In this document: piece after piece, positions 1 to 11,444 of the stretch | Layout of the letters: each line of letters begins with the position of its first letter | How positions within the stretch are numbered: the stretch's first letter is position 1 | Source: Bifidobacterium cuniculi | GTDB taxonomy: Bacteria > Actinomycetota > Actinomycetes > Actinomycetales > Bifidobacteriaceae | Assembly (NCBI RefSeq): GCF_000741575.1 | Contig: NZ_JGYV01000026.1 | Location: 1-43,306, forward strand | DNA: 43,306 nucleotides | Direction: 5' to 3' | The notes under the pieces: model-generated | The model's database searches: none | Told to the model about the DNA's origin: nothing | What the model saw: the letters and a program-made list of their open reading frames with translations, nothing else | Position numbers and translations under genes: made by a program

Positions 1-1
1 C

Positions 2-172
2 GCGCACCCCGAATCGGACGCGTGGCTGGCCGCGAACGCACTCACCGAGCAGGACCTGGCCGACTGGTACCAGCATGCGTGGCAATACGCGCCGCAGGAC
101 CTACGCGACCCCGACAGCATGCCTGCACGCTACGGGACCGGCATCGACTGGAACGCATTCCACGACCACTGA
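2..172 (+). CDS. 3' end of an unrecognised gene (partial)
   Basis: Only the last 56 codons are in the window, read in one open frame to a TGA at 170-172. The visible tail is acidic and rich in tryptophan, tyrosine and histidine (for example DWYQHAWQYAP and GIDWNAFHDH). This looks like a genuine protein C-terminus rather than random frame. I do not recognise the family. The gene converges with guaB, and the two are separated by the giant palindrome at 208-371, which probably ends both transcripts. Confidence 0.55.
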   Translation, partial: AHPESDAWLAANALTEQDLADWYQHAWQYAPQDLRDPDSMPARYGTGIDWNAFHDH

Positions 173-207
173 CCCTTTTACACACTTTTTGGCCGGTAAC
201 CCGAAAT

Positions 208-371
208 TGTTCATTTTTTGAACAAAAACTAGGGGGCGGACAGGCCCCGATACCGATCGGACACGCCACCACGCCATCGGACAGCCGATTTCGGCTGTCC
301 GATGGCGTGGTGGCGTGTCCGATCGGTATCGGGGCCTGTCCGCCCCCTAGTTTTTGTTCAAAAAATGAACA
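208..371. repeat. 164-bp perfect palindrome between convergent genes; probable bidirectional terminator
   Basis: Every base pairs through position p with 579-p, giving two 82-bp arms with no mismatch. Only TT at 289-290 is unpaired at the centre. The outer ends carry the type A module: TTGTTCA, T5, TGAACAA at 207-225, and its mirror at 354-372. The inner stem is GC-rich, and a TTTTTG tract follows the GC stem in both directions. It fills the gap between the partial gene and guaB, so it could act as a terminator on both strands. A perfect palindrome this long with almost no spacer is unusual, because such DNA tends to be cut by SbcCD-type nucleases. Confidence 0.9.
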
Positions 372-380
372 TTCTTATGC

Positions 381-3825
<3,445 letters not shown>

Positions 3826-3882
3826 CGCCCCTCCTTCACGCGTCGGATTCGTCCATTGTATGCGGTGCACCCGTGCCGCCGC

Positions 3883-4797
3883 TCACCTCATGGCCACGAG
3901 GTAGCGGGGCCGGCCCGTCAGGTCCATGCCGGTGCGTGCCGACGCGAAGCCGTTGGCCTGTGCGAAGGCGACGGTGCGGTCCGCCTGCGTGATGTCGTGC
4001 TCCATGACGAACAGGCCGCCCGGATGCAGGAGGGACCTGACGCGCAGGATGATCCGCTCGGGCACCATCATGCCGTCGGCCGACCCCCCGTACAGGGCAC
4101 TGTCCGGATCCCAGTCGCGCACCTCCGGCTGTTCGGGAACCGCACGCTGCGGCACGTAGGGCGGGTTGCTGGCCACCACGTCCACCGTGCCGTCGAGCTG
4201 TGCCAGCGTGATGGGGCAGGTGGCATCGCCGATTTCCAGGCGGTAGTTCATCGTCAGGTCGGGGTGTGCCGCAGCGACGCGGGCCACGTTCCGTTCGGCC
4301 CAGCGCGCGGCCTCGGGTTGCAGTTCCACGGCCCACACCTGCGCGCCGGGCACCTCGGTGGCCAGTGCCAGGCCCACGGCGCCGCTGCCGGCGCACAGGT
4401 CGACCACGCGCGGCGAGGCCAGGCCCTGCTGCGTGATCCAACGGATGGCTTCGTCGACGAGCAGTTCCGTCTCCGGCCGTGGGATGAAGACGCCGGGTCC
4501 GACGGCCAGGTCGAGGTAGCGGAAGGGAGCGTGCCCGACGATGTATTGCAGGGGTTCGCGGGCCGCGCGCCGGCGCACGTCGTGCGCAAAGCGCGCCAGT
4601 GCGTCGTCGTCCGCCAGCCGTGACGTCCCGTCGCCCAGCAGGGCGGCCTTGTCCACGTCGGACGCCGTGGTGCCGGATGCCTCGGCCAGCAGCAGCTTGG
4701 CGTCGTGGCGGGGCGTGTCGATGCCCGCGTCGGCGAGGATGGCGGCGGCCGAGGCCAGCACCGCCTCCACCGTGTCGGTGGTGTGCGCCGTCGTCAT
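3883..4797 (-). CDS. prmC: Peptide chain release factor N5-glutamine methyltransferase PrmC
   Basis: SAM-dependent enzyme that methylates the glutamine of the GGQ motif in release factors, here the product of the adjacent prfA. About 304 residues. It has an N-terminal helical domain (DAKLLLAEASG), the Rossmann SAM motif VDLCAGSGAVGLALA and the catalytic VASNPPYVPQ. A GTG at 4809 overlaps the prfA stop (GTGA) and could also serve as start. I favour the ATG at 4797 because the AGGAG at the prfA end would be too close to the GTG. Coupling to prfA is likely. Confidence 0.93.
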   Translation of the reverse strand: MTTAHTTDTVEAVLASAAAILADAGIDTPRHDAKLLLAEASGTTASDVDKAALLGDGTSRLADDDALARFAHDVRRRAAREPLQYIVGHAPFRYLDLAVGPGVFIPRPETELLVDEAIRWITQQGLASPRVVDLCAGSGAVGLALATEVPGAQVWAVELQPEAARWAERNVARVAAAHPDLTMNYRLEIGDATCPITLAQLDGTVDVVASNPPYVPQRAVPEQPEVRDWDPDSALYGGSADGMMVPERIILRVRSLLHPGGLFVMEHDITQADRTVAFAQANGFASARTGMDLTGRPRYLVAMR

Positions 4798-4805
4798 GGT
4801 TCCGT

Positions 4806-5894
4806 TCACTCCTGCTTGGCGAGGCGCTGCGCCTCGTCGGCCTGCACGTCGGAGTCGATCACGGCCTGCAGGTCGCCGTCGAGCACGGCGTCCAGGTTGT
4901 AGGCCTTGTAGTTGGTGCGGTGGTCCACGATGCGGTTCTCGGGGAAGTTGTAGGTGCGGATGCGTTCGGAGCGGTCGAGGGAGCGGACCTGGGAGTGGCG
5001 CATGTCGGCGGCCTCGGCGGCCTCCTGCTCGTGCTTCATGGCCAGCAGGCGGCTCTTGAGGACGCGCAGCGCCGCGGCGCGGTTCTGAATCTGCGACTTC
5101 TCGTCCTGCATGCTCACCACGATGCCGGTGGGGATGTGCGTCATGCGCACGGCCGAGTAGGTCGTGTTCACGGACTGTCCGCCGGGGCCGGAGCTCATGA
5201 AGATGTCGATCTTGAGGTCCTTGGGGTCGATCTCGATCTCGTCGTCATCCTCGTCGGCCTCGGGGAACACGATCACGCCGGCGGCGGAGGTCTGGATGCG
5301 TCCCTGGGATTCGGTCACGGGGATGCGCTGCACACGGTGCACGCCGCCCTCGTACTTGAGCGAGGCCCAGACGCCGTCCTCGGGCGCCGGGGTGCCCTTG
5401 GCGCGGATGGCGAGCTGGACGTCCTTGATGCCGCCGAGCTCCGTGGAGTTCTCGGACTGGATGGTCACGCTCCAGCCGCGCTTCTCCGCGTATCGGGTGT
5501 ACATGCGCAGCAGGTCGCCGGCGAACAGGGCGGCTTCCTCGCCGCCGGTGCCGGCCTTGATCTCCATGATCACGTCACGCGCGTCGTCAGGGTCGCGCGG
5601 GACGAGCGCCGCGCGCAGGCTCTCCTCGACGGCCGGCAGCCGGCCTTCGAGCTGCCTGGCCTCGTCGGCGAAGTCGGGGTCCTCGCCGGCCATGGCGCGG
5701 GCGGCCTCGAGGTCGTCGCGGACCTGGGCGTACGCGCGGTAGGCGGCCACGATCGAACCGAGTTCGGCATGGCGCCGTCCGAGCTTGCGCATGGCGTTCG
5801 GGTCGGATGCCACGTCCGGCTGGGCCATCTGCTGTTCAATGTTGCGGTATTCCTCGAGCGCGGTGAGTGCCGCGGGGAACTGTTCGTCTGCCAT
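4806..5894 (-). CDS. prfA: Peptide chain release factor 1
   Basis: Recognises UAA and UAG in the ribosomal A site and triggers peptide release. 362 residues, the normal RF1 length. The stop-codon recognition tripeptide PVT (in [12 protein letters not shown]) marks it as RF1 rather than RF2 (SPF). The peptidyl-transferase-centre GGQ is in [11 protein letters not shown]. The frame is open upstream to 6155, but the family N-terminus and length place the start at MADEQF. A bidirectional hairpin at 6004-6039 separates it from rpmE, so it probably has its own promoter. prmC follows directly. Confidence 0.96.
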   Translation of the reverse strand: MADEQFPAALTALEEYRNIEQQMAQPDVASDPNAMRKLGRRHAELGSIVAAYRAYAQVRDDLEAARAMAGEDPDFADEARQLEGRLPAVEESLRAALVPRDPDDARDVIMEIKAGTGGEEAALFAGDLLRMYTRYAEKRGWSVTIQSENSTELGGIKDVQLAIRAKGTPAPEDGVWASLKYEGGVHRVQRIPVTESQGRIQTSAAGVIVFPEADEDDDEIEIDPKDLKIDIFMSSGPGGQSVNTTYSAVRMTHIPTGIVVSMQDEKSQIQNRAAALRVLKSRLLAMKHEQEAAEAADMRHSQVRSLDRSERIRTYNFPENRIVDHRTNYKAYNLDAVLDGDLQAVIDSDVQADEAQRLAKQE

Positions 5895-6003
5895 CTTGCG
5901 AGTGCGTCCCTCAAATGATTCGGGCGCGTGCCGACGCGCCCAGGCGGTCCTGTGTTCAAACGGGTCCATCCTACCCAACCGTGCGGTCATGGAGGGGACG
6001 ACA

Positions 6004-6039
6004 ACGGAAAACGCCAGCCCGGGGGCTGGCGTTTTCCGT
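6004..6039 (-). terminator. Perfect 17-bp hairpin between rpmE and prfA
   Basis: Arms at 6004-6020 and 6023-6039 are perfectly complementary around a GG spacer: a GC-rich core CGCCAGCCC flanked by AAAA/TTTT. This gives a GC stem with a U tract in either direction. It lies 17 nt after the rpmE stop and before prfA. Confidence 0.85.
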
Positions 6040-6055
6040 ACCGCAAGACTGGAAC

Positions 6056-6265
6056 TTACTTCCTCTTGCCGTAACGCTTCTCGAAGCGGGCCACGCGGCC
6101 ACCGGTGTCGAGAATCTTCTGCTTGCCGGTGTAGAACGGGTGGCACTGGGAGCACACGTCAACGGTCATGTGATCGCCCTTGGCGGTGGACTTGGTCTCG
6201 AAGGTGTTGCCGCAAGAACAAGTAACGGTAACCTTGTGGTAATCAGGATGGATACCCTGCTGCAT
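6056..6265 (-). CDS. rpmE: Ribosomal protein bL31 (zinc-binding form)
   Basis: 69-residue large-subunit protein, the usual size of bL31. Two cysteine pairs, CSC and CSQC, are in the positions of the zinc-binding (C+) form, as distinct from the zinc-free L31 B paralogue. It ends in a basic tail ([11 protein letters not shown]). The open frame extends upstream, but MQQGIHPDY is the family start and has AGGAG 8 nt before it. A TACAAT -10-like box lies about 70 nt upstream (6337-6342), in a 200-nt leader region. A strong hairpin follows the stop. Confidence 0.96.
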   Translation of the reverse strand: MQQGIHPDYHKVTVTCSCGNTFETKSTAKGDHMTVDVCSQCHPFYTGKQKILDTGGRVARFEKRYGKRK

Positions 6266-6431
6266 AATTCGTCTCCTAAAGATACGGGGGACCCGGGTCG
6301 CCATGCCCCTATGGCAGGCGTGAACCGGATACGTGCATTGTATGGTCCGGTGTTGACCGCACCACTGCGTACAACAGGCGACCACGCGCATTATTCCCCA
6401 CCAGCGGCGTTCAGCGTGTTGCCTCCCCATC

Positions 6432-6463
6432 GAGAAATATCACGAAAAAACGAGAGATTTCTC
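6432..6463 (-). terminator. Type B U-loop hairpin directly downstream of the tRNA
   Basis: Pairing p with 12895-p gives GAGAAAT/ATTTCTC plus inner pairs (11 of 13) around a loop of six U on the minus strand. It begins 6 nt after the tRNA discriminator base, so it probably ends the tRNA transcript. The same module occurs twice, in opposite orientation, at the edges of the palindrome at 29102-29191. Confidence 0.6.
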
Positions 6464-6469
6464 AAGGAG

Positions 6470-6543
6470 TGGAGCCTCAGGGGCTTGAACCCTGGACCGG
6501 CGGATTATGAGTCCGATGCTCTAACCGACTGAGCTAAGGCTCC
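6470..6543 (-). tRNA. tRNA with CAT anticodon (elongator Met, possibly Ile2)
   Basis: Reads as a full 74-nt cloverleaf on the minus strand. The acceptor is GGAGCCT/AGGCTCC with discriminator A, the D arm GCTC/GAGC, and the anticodon loop CTCATAA. The T arm is CAGGG-TTCAAGC-CCCTG. CCA is not encoded. It lacks the GGG/CCC anticodon-stem pairs and the mismatched acceptor end of an initiator, so it is an elongator Met tRNA or a lysidine-modified Ile tRNA. A TACAAT -10-like box lies at 6579-6584, and the type B hairpin follows at once. Confidence 0.93.
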
Positions 6544-6611
6544 CCGTCGCACGGGCGCAAGGCCACGCGACTCGCTAAATTGTAGCAAACACGGCGACAT
6601 ACGCACCCCGC

Positions 6612-7538
6612 TCACCGGTCCTTGGACCGGGCGTCCTTCGACTCCTTCTCCTTGGCGGCCCGTTCCTTGGCCTTGGCCTCTTCCTCCGCCTTCTTCCTGG
6701 CTTCCTCCTCGGCCTTCTTCTTCCCCTCGGCCTCCTTGGCCTTGCGCTCGTCATCGGCCACCTTGGCCTCGCGGGAGGCATGGACCTTCGCCATGGCGTC
6801 GGCGAGCCTGGGGGCCATGGCTTCCATGGCCTCGATGTCGTTGCCCTTCGCGAGCGTCTCGGCCTGGCCGATCAACGCCTCGAGTGCCGTGTAGGTGGAA
6901 GCGTCCAGGACCTTGTCACGGCCCAAGTCGAGCTCGGTGCGCGCCTCGCGGATCTTGTCGCCCAGGGCGCCCTGGGCATCCTTGACGTCCTTTTCCTGTT
7001 TGGAGGCCTGCACCTGGGCCACGGCCGACTGCAGGGACTCGATGTGCGCGTCGTACCATTCGCCATTGTCGCTGATCTGCGCCATGAGGTCGTCGTAACC
7101 GTCGATCGAGACCGCCGAGCAGGTCACCGCTTCGGGCATCTGGGCATGGAGCTGCTCGTCGAGGGCGACCACCGTCTTGGTGTCCGCCACCTGGATGTCG
7201 GTGATCTTCGCCGCCTCCAGCGCGTCGCCGCCGACCAGCTGGTCGTACTGGGCCGCCCGCCCGTGCAGGTCCGCCAAGGCCTGCTCGCACTGCGCACGGT
7301 GCGCGGACAGCTGCTCCTGGCTGCGGTGGTGCACCATGGCCACGGCGCCGATGCCGAGCGCGATCACGATCAGCGCCGCCAGGGACGCGACCACCATGCG
7401 CACGTACATGCGGTGGTCGGGGTCGCCCTGCGGATCGCGCCCCGGCGGCGGCGCAGCCGTCAGCTTCGCGATTTCCTGCGCATTGATGAACTCCGTCTGG
7501 GTGCCGACCTCGGCATTGGAACGGTCATCGGTGACCAT
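6612..7538 (-). CDS. Single-pass membrane protein with a long charged coiled-coil tail
   Basis: 308 residues, family not recognised. There is a hydrophilic N-terminus of about 45 residues, then one membrane helix (about 48-69, VRMVVASLAALIVIALGIGAVAMV). An extracytoplasmic helical region has a possible disulfide pair. It ends in about 60 residues of K/E/A repeats (EEEARKKAEEEAKAKER), like the TolA helix. The start was chosen at MVTDD, with GAGAGG upstream. By topology it may be a cell-envelope spacer or cell-division-associated protein, but no function is claimed. It follows the ECF S component on the same strand after a 134-nt gap. Confidence 0.75.
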   Translation of the reverse strand: MVTDDRSNAEVGTQTEFINAQEIAKLTAAPPPGRDPQGDPDHRMYVRMVVASLAALIVIALGIGAVAMVHHRSQEQLSAHRAQCEQALADLHGRAAQYDQLVGGDALEAAKITDIQVADTKTVVALDEQLHAQMPEAVTCSAVSIDGYDDLMAQISDNGEWYDAHIESLQSAVAQVQASKQEKDVKDAQGALGDKIREARTELDLGRDKVLDASTYTALEALIGQAETLAKGNDIEAMEAMAPRLADAMAKVHASREAKVADDERKAKEAEGKKKAEEEARKKAEEEAKAKERAAKEKESKDARSKDR

Positions 7539-7672
7539 GGATCGCCTCTCTCCCGTGGTATCGGCATCGTCATCGGCGCGGCGCTTCCCACGCCCTTCCA
7601 GTGTAGGCGCGTCCATGGTACCAGCCGACGGGGCCGTCTTACGTTCTGGAACGACAGTGCGACACGCGGCCG

Positions 7673-8296
7673 CTAGCCGCGGCGGCGCACCGCACGCCCG
7701 GAGGCGAAGTGGTCGAGCACGCCGGTGTACGCAATCGCCACGTACAGCAGCCAGCTGAGCAGGCCGGCGATGAGGACGCCGCTGACGGCCTCGCACACCA
7801 TGTGCACGATGCCGCGCGGGCTGAGCCACGCCACGCCCTGGTAGCGGAACAGCATGAGATAGACGCCGTACTCCAGCCCCACGCACAGCCCGGAAAGCAA
7901 GGACATGGGCAGGTTGAAGACGCGATAGCGCGTGACGGCGAAGGGCAGTTCCGCAAAAACGCCCTGGAGGGCGGCGGACAGGAAGACGAAGCCGAAGGAG
8001 AACTGGTTGCCCAGCAGCATCTCCGCCGCGCAGCCGACGAGGTTGACGAAGACGGCGGACCCGGGCTTGCGGATGATGAGCACGGCGAGCGTGCCCGAGA
8101 AGTACCACACGCCATGCAGGATGCTGGCGAATCCCGGCAGCAGGCCGCCGAGGATGGGGCTGACGCCCATGTATGCGAAGTTGAATCCCCAGAAGACCAG
8201 GCCGGCGGCGATGCCGAGCGCGGCGGTGACGGCGATGTCCGCGGGACGCCAGCGCAGGCGGGCGGAAACGGTGGGGTTGGTGGTGCGGTCGGCCAT
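7673..8296 (-). CDS. ECF transporter S component, YkoE-like (predicted thiamine/HMP precursor uptake)
   Basis: 207 residues with about six membrane segments. Motifs such as NLVGCAAEMLLGNQFS and ALQGVFAELPFAVTRY resemble the YkoE family, the substrate-binding subunit of thiamine-related ECF transporters. The start is MADRTTNP, with AAGGAGG 5 nt upstream. The ATPase and T subunits usually found beside ykoE (ykoD, ykoC) are absent here, so it must use energising subunits encoded elsewhere. A 137-nt structured leader precedes it. Substrate is inferred from family only. Confidence 0.78.
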   Translation of the reverse strand: MADRTTNPTVSARLRWRPADIAVTAALGIAAGLVFWGFNFAYMGVSPILGGLLPGFASILHGVWYFSGTLAVLIIRKPGSAVFVNLVGCAAEMLLGNQFSFGFVFLSAALQGVFAELPFAVTRYRVFNLPMSLLSGLCVGLEYGVYLMLFRYQGVAWLSPRGIVHMVCEAVSGVLIAGLLSWLLYVAIAYTGVLDHFASGRAVRRRG

Positions 8297-8433
8297 GGCG
8301 GCCTCCTTCGGATCGGTGCTGCGCAGTGTGGGGACGCTGTGCGAGGCACGCGGACAACCCCTGACCTGCGCAGCCCGGGCGGGGATGCCGCACGACAGCT
8401 TACCAGCTGCCCGGCACCCCCTCCCCCGACCGG
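8297..8433 (-). promoter_or_regulatory. Structured 5' leader of the ECF S component
   Basis: 137 nt between the ROK gene stop and the ECF start. On the minus strand it contains a CCGGGC/GCCCGG stem enclosing CAGCT-GGTA-AGCTG. It also has two copies of the self-complementary CTGCGCAG (8366-8373 and 8319-8326) that can pair, flanking GGGG/CCCC. The conserved CUGAGA of a TPP riboswitch is not present. It could be a leader regulator or simply a terminator plus promoter. Confidence 0.35.
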
Positions 8434-9663
8434 TCAATCCGTGGATTGCAGGTAGCCGAGCGGATTGTCGATGAACTGACGCAGGCCGACTGCGGCGGCG
8501 CCCATCAGCGCGTGCCGGGCCTGGGTACCTGCGTCCAGCAGGCGCACCTGGACCTTGTCGCGCGCCAGGATGCGCTCCTGCACGTGCCGTCGCATGGCGC
8601 GCAGGGTGTCCGTCGCCGCATGTGCCCAGCCGCCGCCGAGCACGATGGTGTCGACGTCGGTCAGGTTGACCACGGAGACCATCATGGACTCCATGGCGCG
8701 CTCGGCCTGTTCGACCACGCCCACCACCCGGGGGTCACCCCGGCGGAAGCGGTCCATGAATTCCTCGATGGCAGGCACGCCGGCCGCAGCGTCGCCCGTG
8801 GCGATGCCGGCAAGCTCCACCATGGAGCGCCGCCCGGCGAAGGCCTCCACGCAGCCTCGGCGACCACAGACGCACAGCGGGCCGTCCATCTGCACGGACA
8901 GGTGCCCCAGTTCGCCGGCGAATCCGTGCTCGCCGCGCGAGACGCGGCCGCCGCGCACGACGGCGCCGCCGATGCCGATGTCGGTAGAGACGTAGACGAA
9001 GGAGCTGCCGGGGCTGACCAGGCCCTCGTCGGCGCGTTGGGTGGCATAGCCGGGCAGCAGGGCGATGGCGGCCATGTCGGATTCGTTGCCGGCGGCCACA
9101 TCCAGCCTGCGCACCAGGTCGAAGCCATTGAGGTCGAGGTCCTCCCAGCCGAGGTTGCGCGCCATGATGAGGTGGCCGTCCCCGGTGACCAGGCCGGGCA
9201 GCGCCAGGCCCGTGCCGGCGACGGTGTAGCCATGGTCGCGCAGGAGACGCTCCTGGCCCTGCAGGAGTCCGTCGAGCCCGGCGAAGATCTCCTGGGCATC
9301 GGCGTCGTGCAGGTCGGCGGCGATCCAGCGTTCCGCCACGATGGCGCCGTCCAGGTCGAGCACGAGGTAGCCGTATCCGTCGGTGTTCACCTGGATGCCG
9401 ATGCCGCACATGACGCCGCCGTTGACGCTCAGCGGGGTGCTGGGCCGGCCGTAGGCGGACTGCACGACCGGCGTGCCTTCCTTGACGACGTGGCTGTCGA
9501 GAAGCAGGGAGACGAGCAGCGACATGGTGGCCTTGGTCAATCCGGTGGCCTTGGCCAGTTCGGCGCGGCTGAGCGGGGTGACGGAGCCGAGCATGACGGA
9601 AAGCACGACCGAGAGGTTGTGGTTGCGCAGGTCGTCCTGGTTGATCCGTTTCATCGCTGCCAT
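8434..9663 (-). CDS. ROK-family transcriptional repressor (XylR-like)
   Basis: 409 residues: an N-terminal winged helix-turn-helix (about 25-65, SRAELAKATGLTKATMSLLVSLLLD) followed by a ROK sugar-kinase-like domain. The latter has the HGFAGELGHLSV segment and the zinc-binding CVCGRRGCVEAFAG motif. The adjacent xylB and the TATAGTT-N9-AACTATA palindrome in the shared upstream region resemble the XylR arrangement, in which xylose relieves repression. The start at 9663 is supported by AAGGTGG. The same operator lies in the xylA promoter, so both genes are inferred targets. Xylose as ligand is inference. Confidence 0.9.
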   Translation of the reverse strand: MAAMKRINQDDLRNHNLSVVLSVMLGSVTPLSRAELAKATGLTKATMSLLVSLLLDSHVVKEGTPVVQSAYGRPSTPLSVNGGVMCGIGIQVNTDGYGYLVLDLDGAIVAERWIAADLHDADAQEIFAGLDGLLQGQERLLRDHGYTVAGTGLALPGLVTGDGHLIMARNLGWEDLDLNGFDLVRRLDVAAGNESDMAAIALLPGYATQRADEGLVSPGSSFVYVSTDIGIGGAVVRGGRVSRGEHGFAGELGHLSVQMDGPLCVCGRRGCVEAFAGRRSMVELAGIATGDAAAGVPAIEEFMDRFRRGDPRVVGVVEQAERAMESMMVSVVNLTDVDTIVLGGGWAHAATDTLRAMRRHVQERILARDKVQVRLLDAGTQARHALMGAAAVGLRQFIDNPLGYLQSTD

Positions 9664-9745
9664 GGTCCCACCTTCTTATGTATGGTTCCCGACCATCCGC
9701 GTATCCTCGGGCGGCGTCCGGTTCTAGGTATGCTACACTATGTGG

Positions 9746-9768
9746 TATAGTTTAATCATCTAACTATA
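9746..9768 (+). promoter_or_regulatory. XylR-type operator in front of xylB
   Basis: 23-bp palindrome TATAGTT-N9-AACTATA in the ROK/xylB divergent region. The first half doubles as a TATAGT -10 box for xylB, so a bound repressor would block the promoter. The same half-sites and spacing recur at 22099-22121 before xylA. Confidence 0.8.
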
Positions 9769-9843
9769 TTACGCGGGGCAGCGCCGGACGCGCAATGGGG
9801 CGCCCAGGCCGCCGCCCGCGCACGGAACCCAAGGAGCCGCGAA

Positions 9844-11373
9844 ATGGACAGGATACTCGTTGCCGGGGTGGACACCTCCACCCAGTCATGCAAGGTGCGC
9901 GTCACGGACGCCGAGACCGGCGCATTGGTGCGCTTCGGCCAGGCCAAGCATCCCGACGGGTCCACGGTGGACCCGCAGGCCTGGTGGGACGCCTTCCTCC
10001 AGGCCGCCGAACAGGCAGGCGGCCTGGCCGACGTGAGCGCGATTGCCGTGGGCGGACAGCAGCACGGCATGGTGTTGCTCGACGCGCAGGGTGCGGTGAT
10101 CCGCGACGCCATGCTGTGGAACGACACGAGCTCGGCACCCCAGGCCGAAGAGCTCATCATGGCACTGGGCGCCGCGCCGGCCGCCGACGGCGAAGCGCAG
10201 GACGTGCGCGCACGCGGCGTGGAGCGCTGGGTGAAGGCCGTCGGTTCCTCCCCCGTCGCCTCCTACACGCTCACCAAGGTCAAGTGGGTCGCCGAGCACG
10301 AGCCGGACCATGCGGCACGCATCGCGGCGATCTGCCTGCCGCACGACTGGCTGACCTGGCGCATCGCCGGCTACGGGCCGGTGGCCGAAGGCGAGGACGC
10401 CCACCTGGACATGCTCGTCACCGACCGTTCCGATGCCTCCGGCACCCTGTACTTCGACGCGGCGCGCAACGAGTACCGCCCCGAACTGCTCGCGCTCGGC
10501 CTGCGAAGCGACGCCACCGCGGAGCCCGACGGCGCGTCCTTCGACATGGCCCAGCGCATCGTGCTGCCGAAGGTGCTCGGCCCCAACGAGGTCGCACCTG
10601 CCCTGGCCGACCCCGCGATCGCGGGCGCCGACGTGGACGGCGGCTGCATCATCGCCCCCGGCGGCGGCGACAACGCCATGGCCTCGCTGGGCCTGGGCAT
10701 GGCCGTCGGAGACGTCTCCGTCTCCCTGGGCACCTCGGGCGTGGCGGCCGCCGTCAGCGAGGCTCCCGTCCACGACCTGACCGGCTCGGTCTCCGGTTTC
10801 GCCGACTGCACCGGGCACTTCCTGCCGCTGGCCTGCACGATCAACGCCTCGCGCATCCTCGACGCGGCACGCGCCGCCCTGGACGTGGACTACGACGAGC
10901 TGACCGACCTGGCCCTGGATGCCCGTCCCGGCGCGGACGGCCTGACGCTGGTGCCGTACTTCGAGGGCGAACGCACCCCCAACCGTCCCGACGCGACCGC
11001 CACCCTGAGCGGCATGACCCTGCGCAACACGAACCGCAGCGACATCGCCCGCGCCTTCGTGGAGGGGCTGCTGTGCTCGCAGCGCGACTGCATGGAACTC
11101 ATCCGTTCCCTGGGCGCCGCGATCGACCGCGTGCTGCTCATCGGCGGCGGCGCGAAGTCCCTGGCCATCCGCACCTTGGCACCGTCGATCCTGGGCATGG
11201 ACGTCACTTGCCCCGCCACCGACGAGTACGTGGCGATCGGCGCCGCCCGCCAGGCCGCCTGGGTCCTGTCCGGCGTGGACGACGCCCCCGACTGGAAGGT
11301 CTCGATCGACGCCGTGCAGACCGGCACCCCTACCCCGCAGGTCTACGAGGCCTATGTGAAGGCGCGCGGGTGA
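9844..11373 (+). CDS. xylB: Xylulokinase
   Basis: Phosphorylates D-xylulose to xylulose 5-phosphate, the substrate of the bifidobacterial phosphoketolase. 509 residues of the FGGY kinase family. The N-terminal phosphate loop is GVDTSTQSCK, the substrate region GGQQHGMVLLD and AMLWNDTSS, and the second-domain nucleotide motifs SLGTSGV and VLLIGGGAKS. AAGGAG precedes the ATG by 8 nt. It is divergent from the ROK repressor and carries its operator. A type A hairpin follows the stop. The partner xylA is 9 kb away under the same operator type. Confidence 0.95.
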   Translation: MDRILVAGVDTSTQSCKVRVTDAETGALVRFGQAKHPDGSTVDPQAWWDAFLQAAEQAGGLADVSAIAVGGQQHGMVLLDAQGAVIRDAMLWNDTSSAPQAEELIMALGAAPAADGEAQDVRARGVERWVKAVGSSPVASYTLTKVKWVAEHEPDHAARIAAICLPHDWLTWRIAGYGPVAEGEDAHLDMLVTDRSDASGTLYFDAARNEYRPELLALGLRSDATAEPDGASFDMAQRIVLPKVLGPNEVAPALADPAIAGADVDGGCIIAPGGGDNAMASLGLGMAVGDVSVSLGTSGVAAAVSEAPVHDLTGSVSGFADCTGHFLPLACTINASRILDAARAALDVDYDELTDLALDARPGADGLTLVPYFEGERTPNRPDATATLSGMTLRNTNRSDIARAFVEGLLCSQRDCMELIRSLGAAIDRVLLIGGGAKSLAIRTLAPSILGMDVTCPATDEYVAIGAARQAAWVLSGVDDAPDWKVSIDAVQTGTPTPQVYEAYVKARG

Positions 11374-11395
11374 CACCCCCTCGCCACCTCTCCTG

Positions 11396-11429
11396 TAAGA
11401 TTTTGTTCAAAAAAATGAACAATTTCTTA
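11396..11429. terminator. Type A U-loop hairpin between convergent xylB and a small membrane gene
   Basis: TTGTTCA (11403-11409) pairs with TGAACAA (11416-11422) around six A (six U on the minus strand). Outer TAAGA/TCTTA extend the pairing with a few mismatches. It sits 23 nt after the xylB stop and 15 nt from the opposing stop, so it can serve both. It matches the edge modules of the palindromes at 208-371 and 43247-43306. Confidence 0.65.
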
Positions 11430-11444
11430 TAGGGTACTAAAGCA

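Noticed and set aside
6470..6543. Initiator tRNA
   Set aside because: It lacks the three G:C pairs at the base of the anticodon loop and the unpaired first acceptor position expected of an initiator.
8297..8433. TPP riboswitch before the YkoE-like gene
   Set aside because: The conserved CUGAGA and the second aptamer strand are not found; only generic stems are visible.
9886..11376. Long minus-strand ORF opposite xylB, and similar antisense ORFs across prfA, xylA, ftsH and others
   Set aside because: High-GC genes with third-position bias leave open frames on the opposite strand. These have no motifs, are Val/His/Gly-rich and lie fully over well-supported genes.
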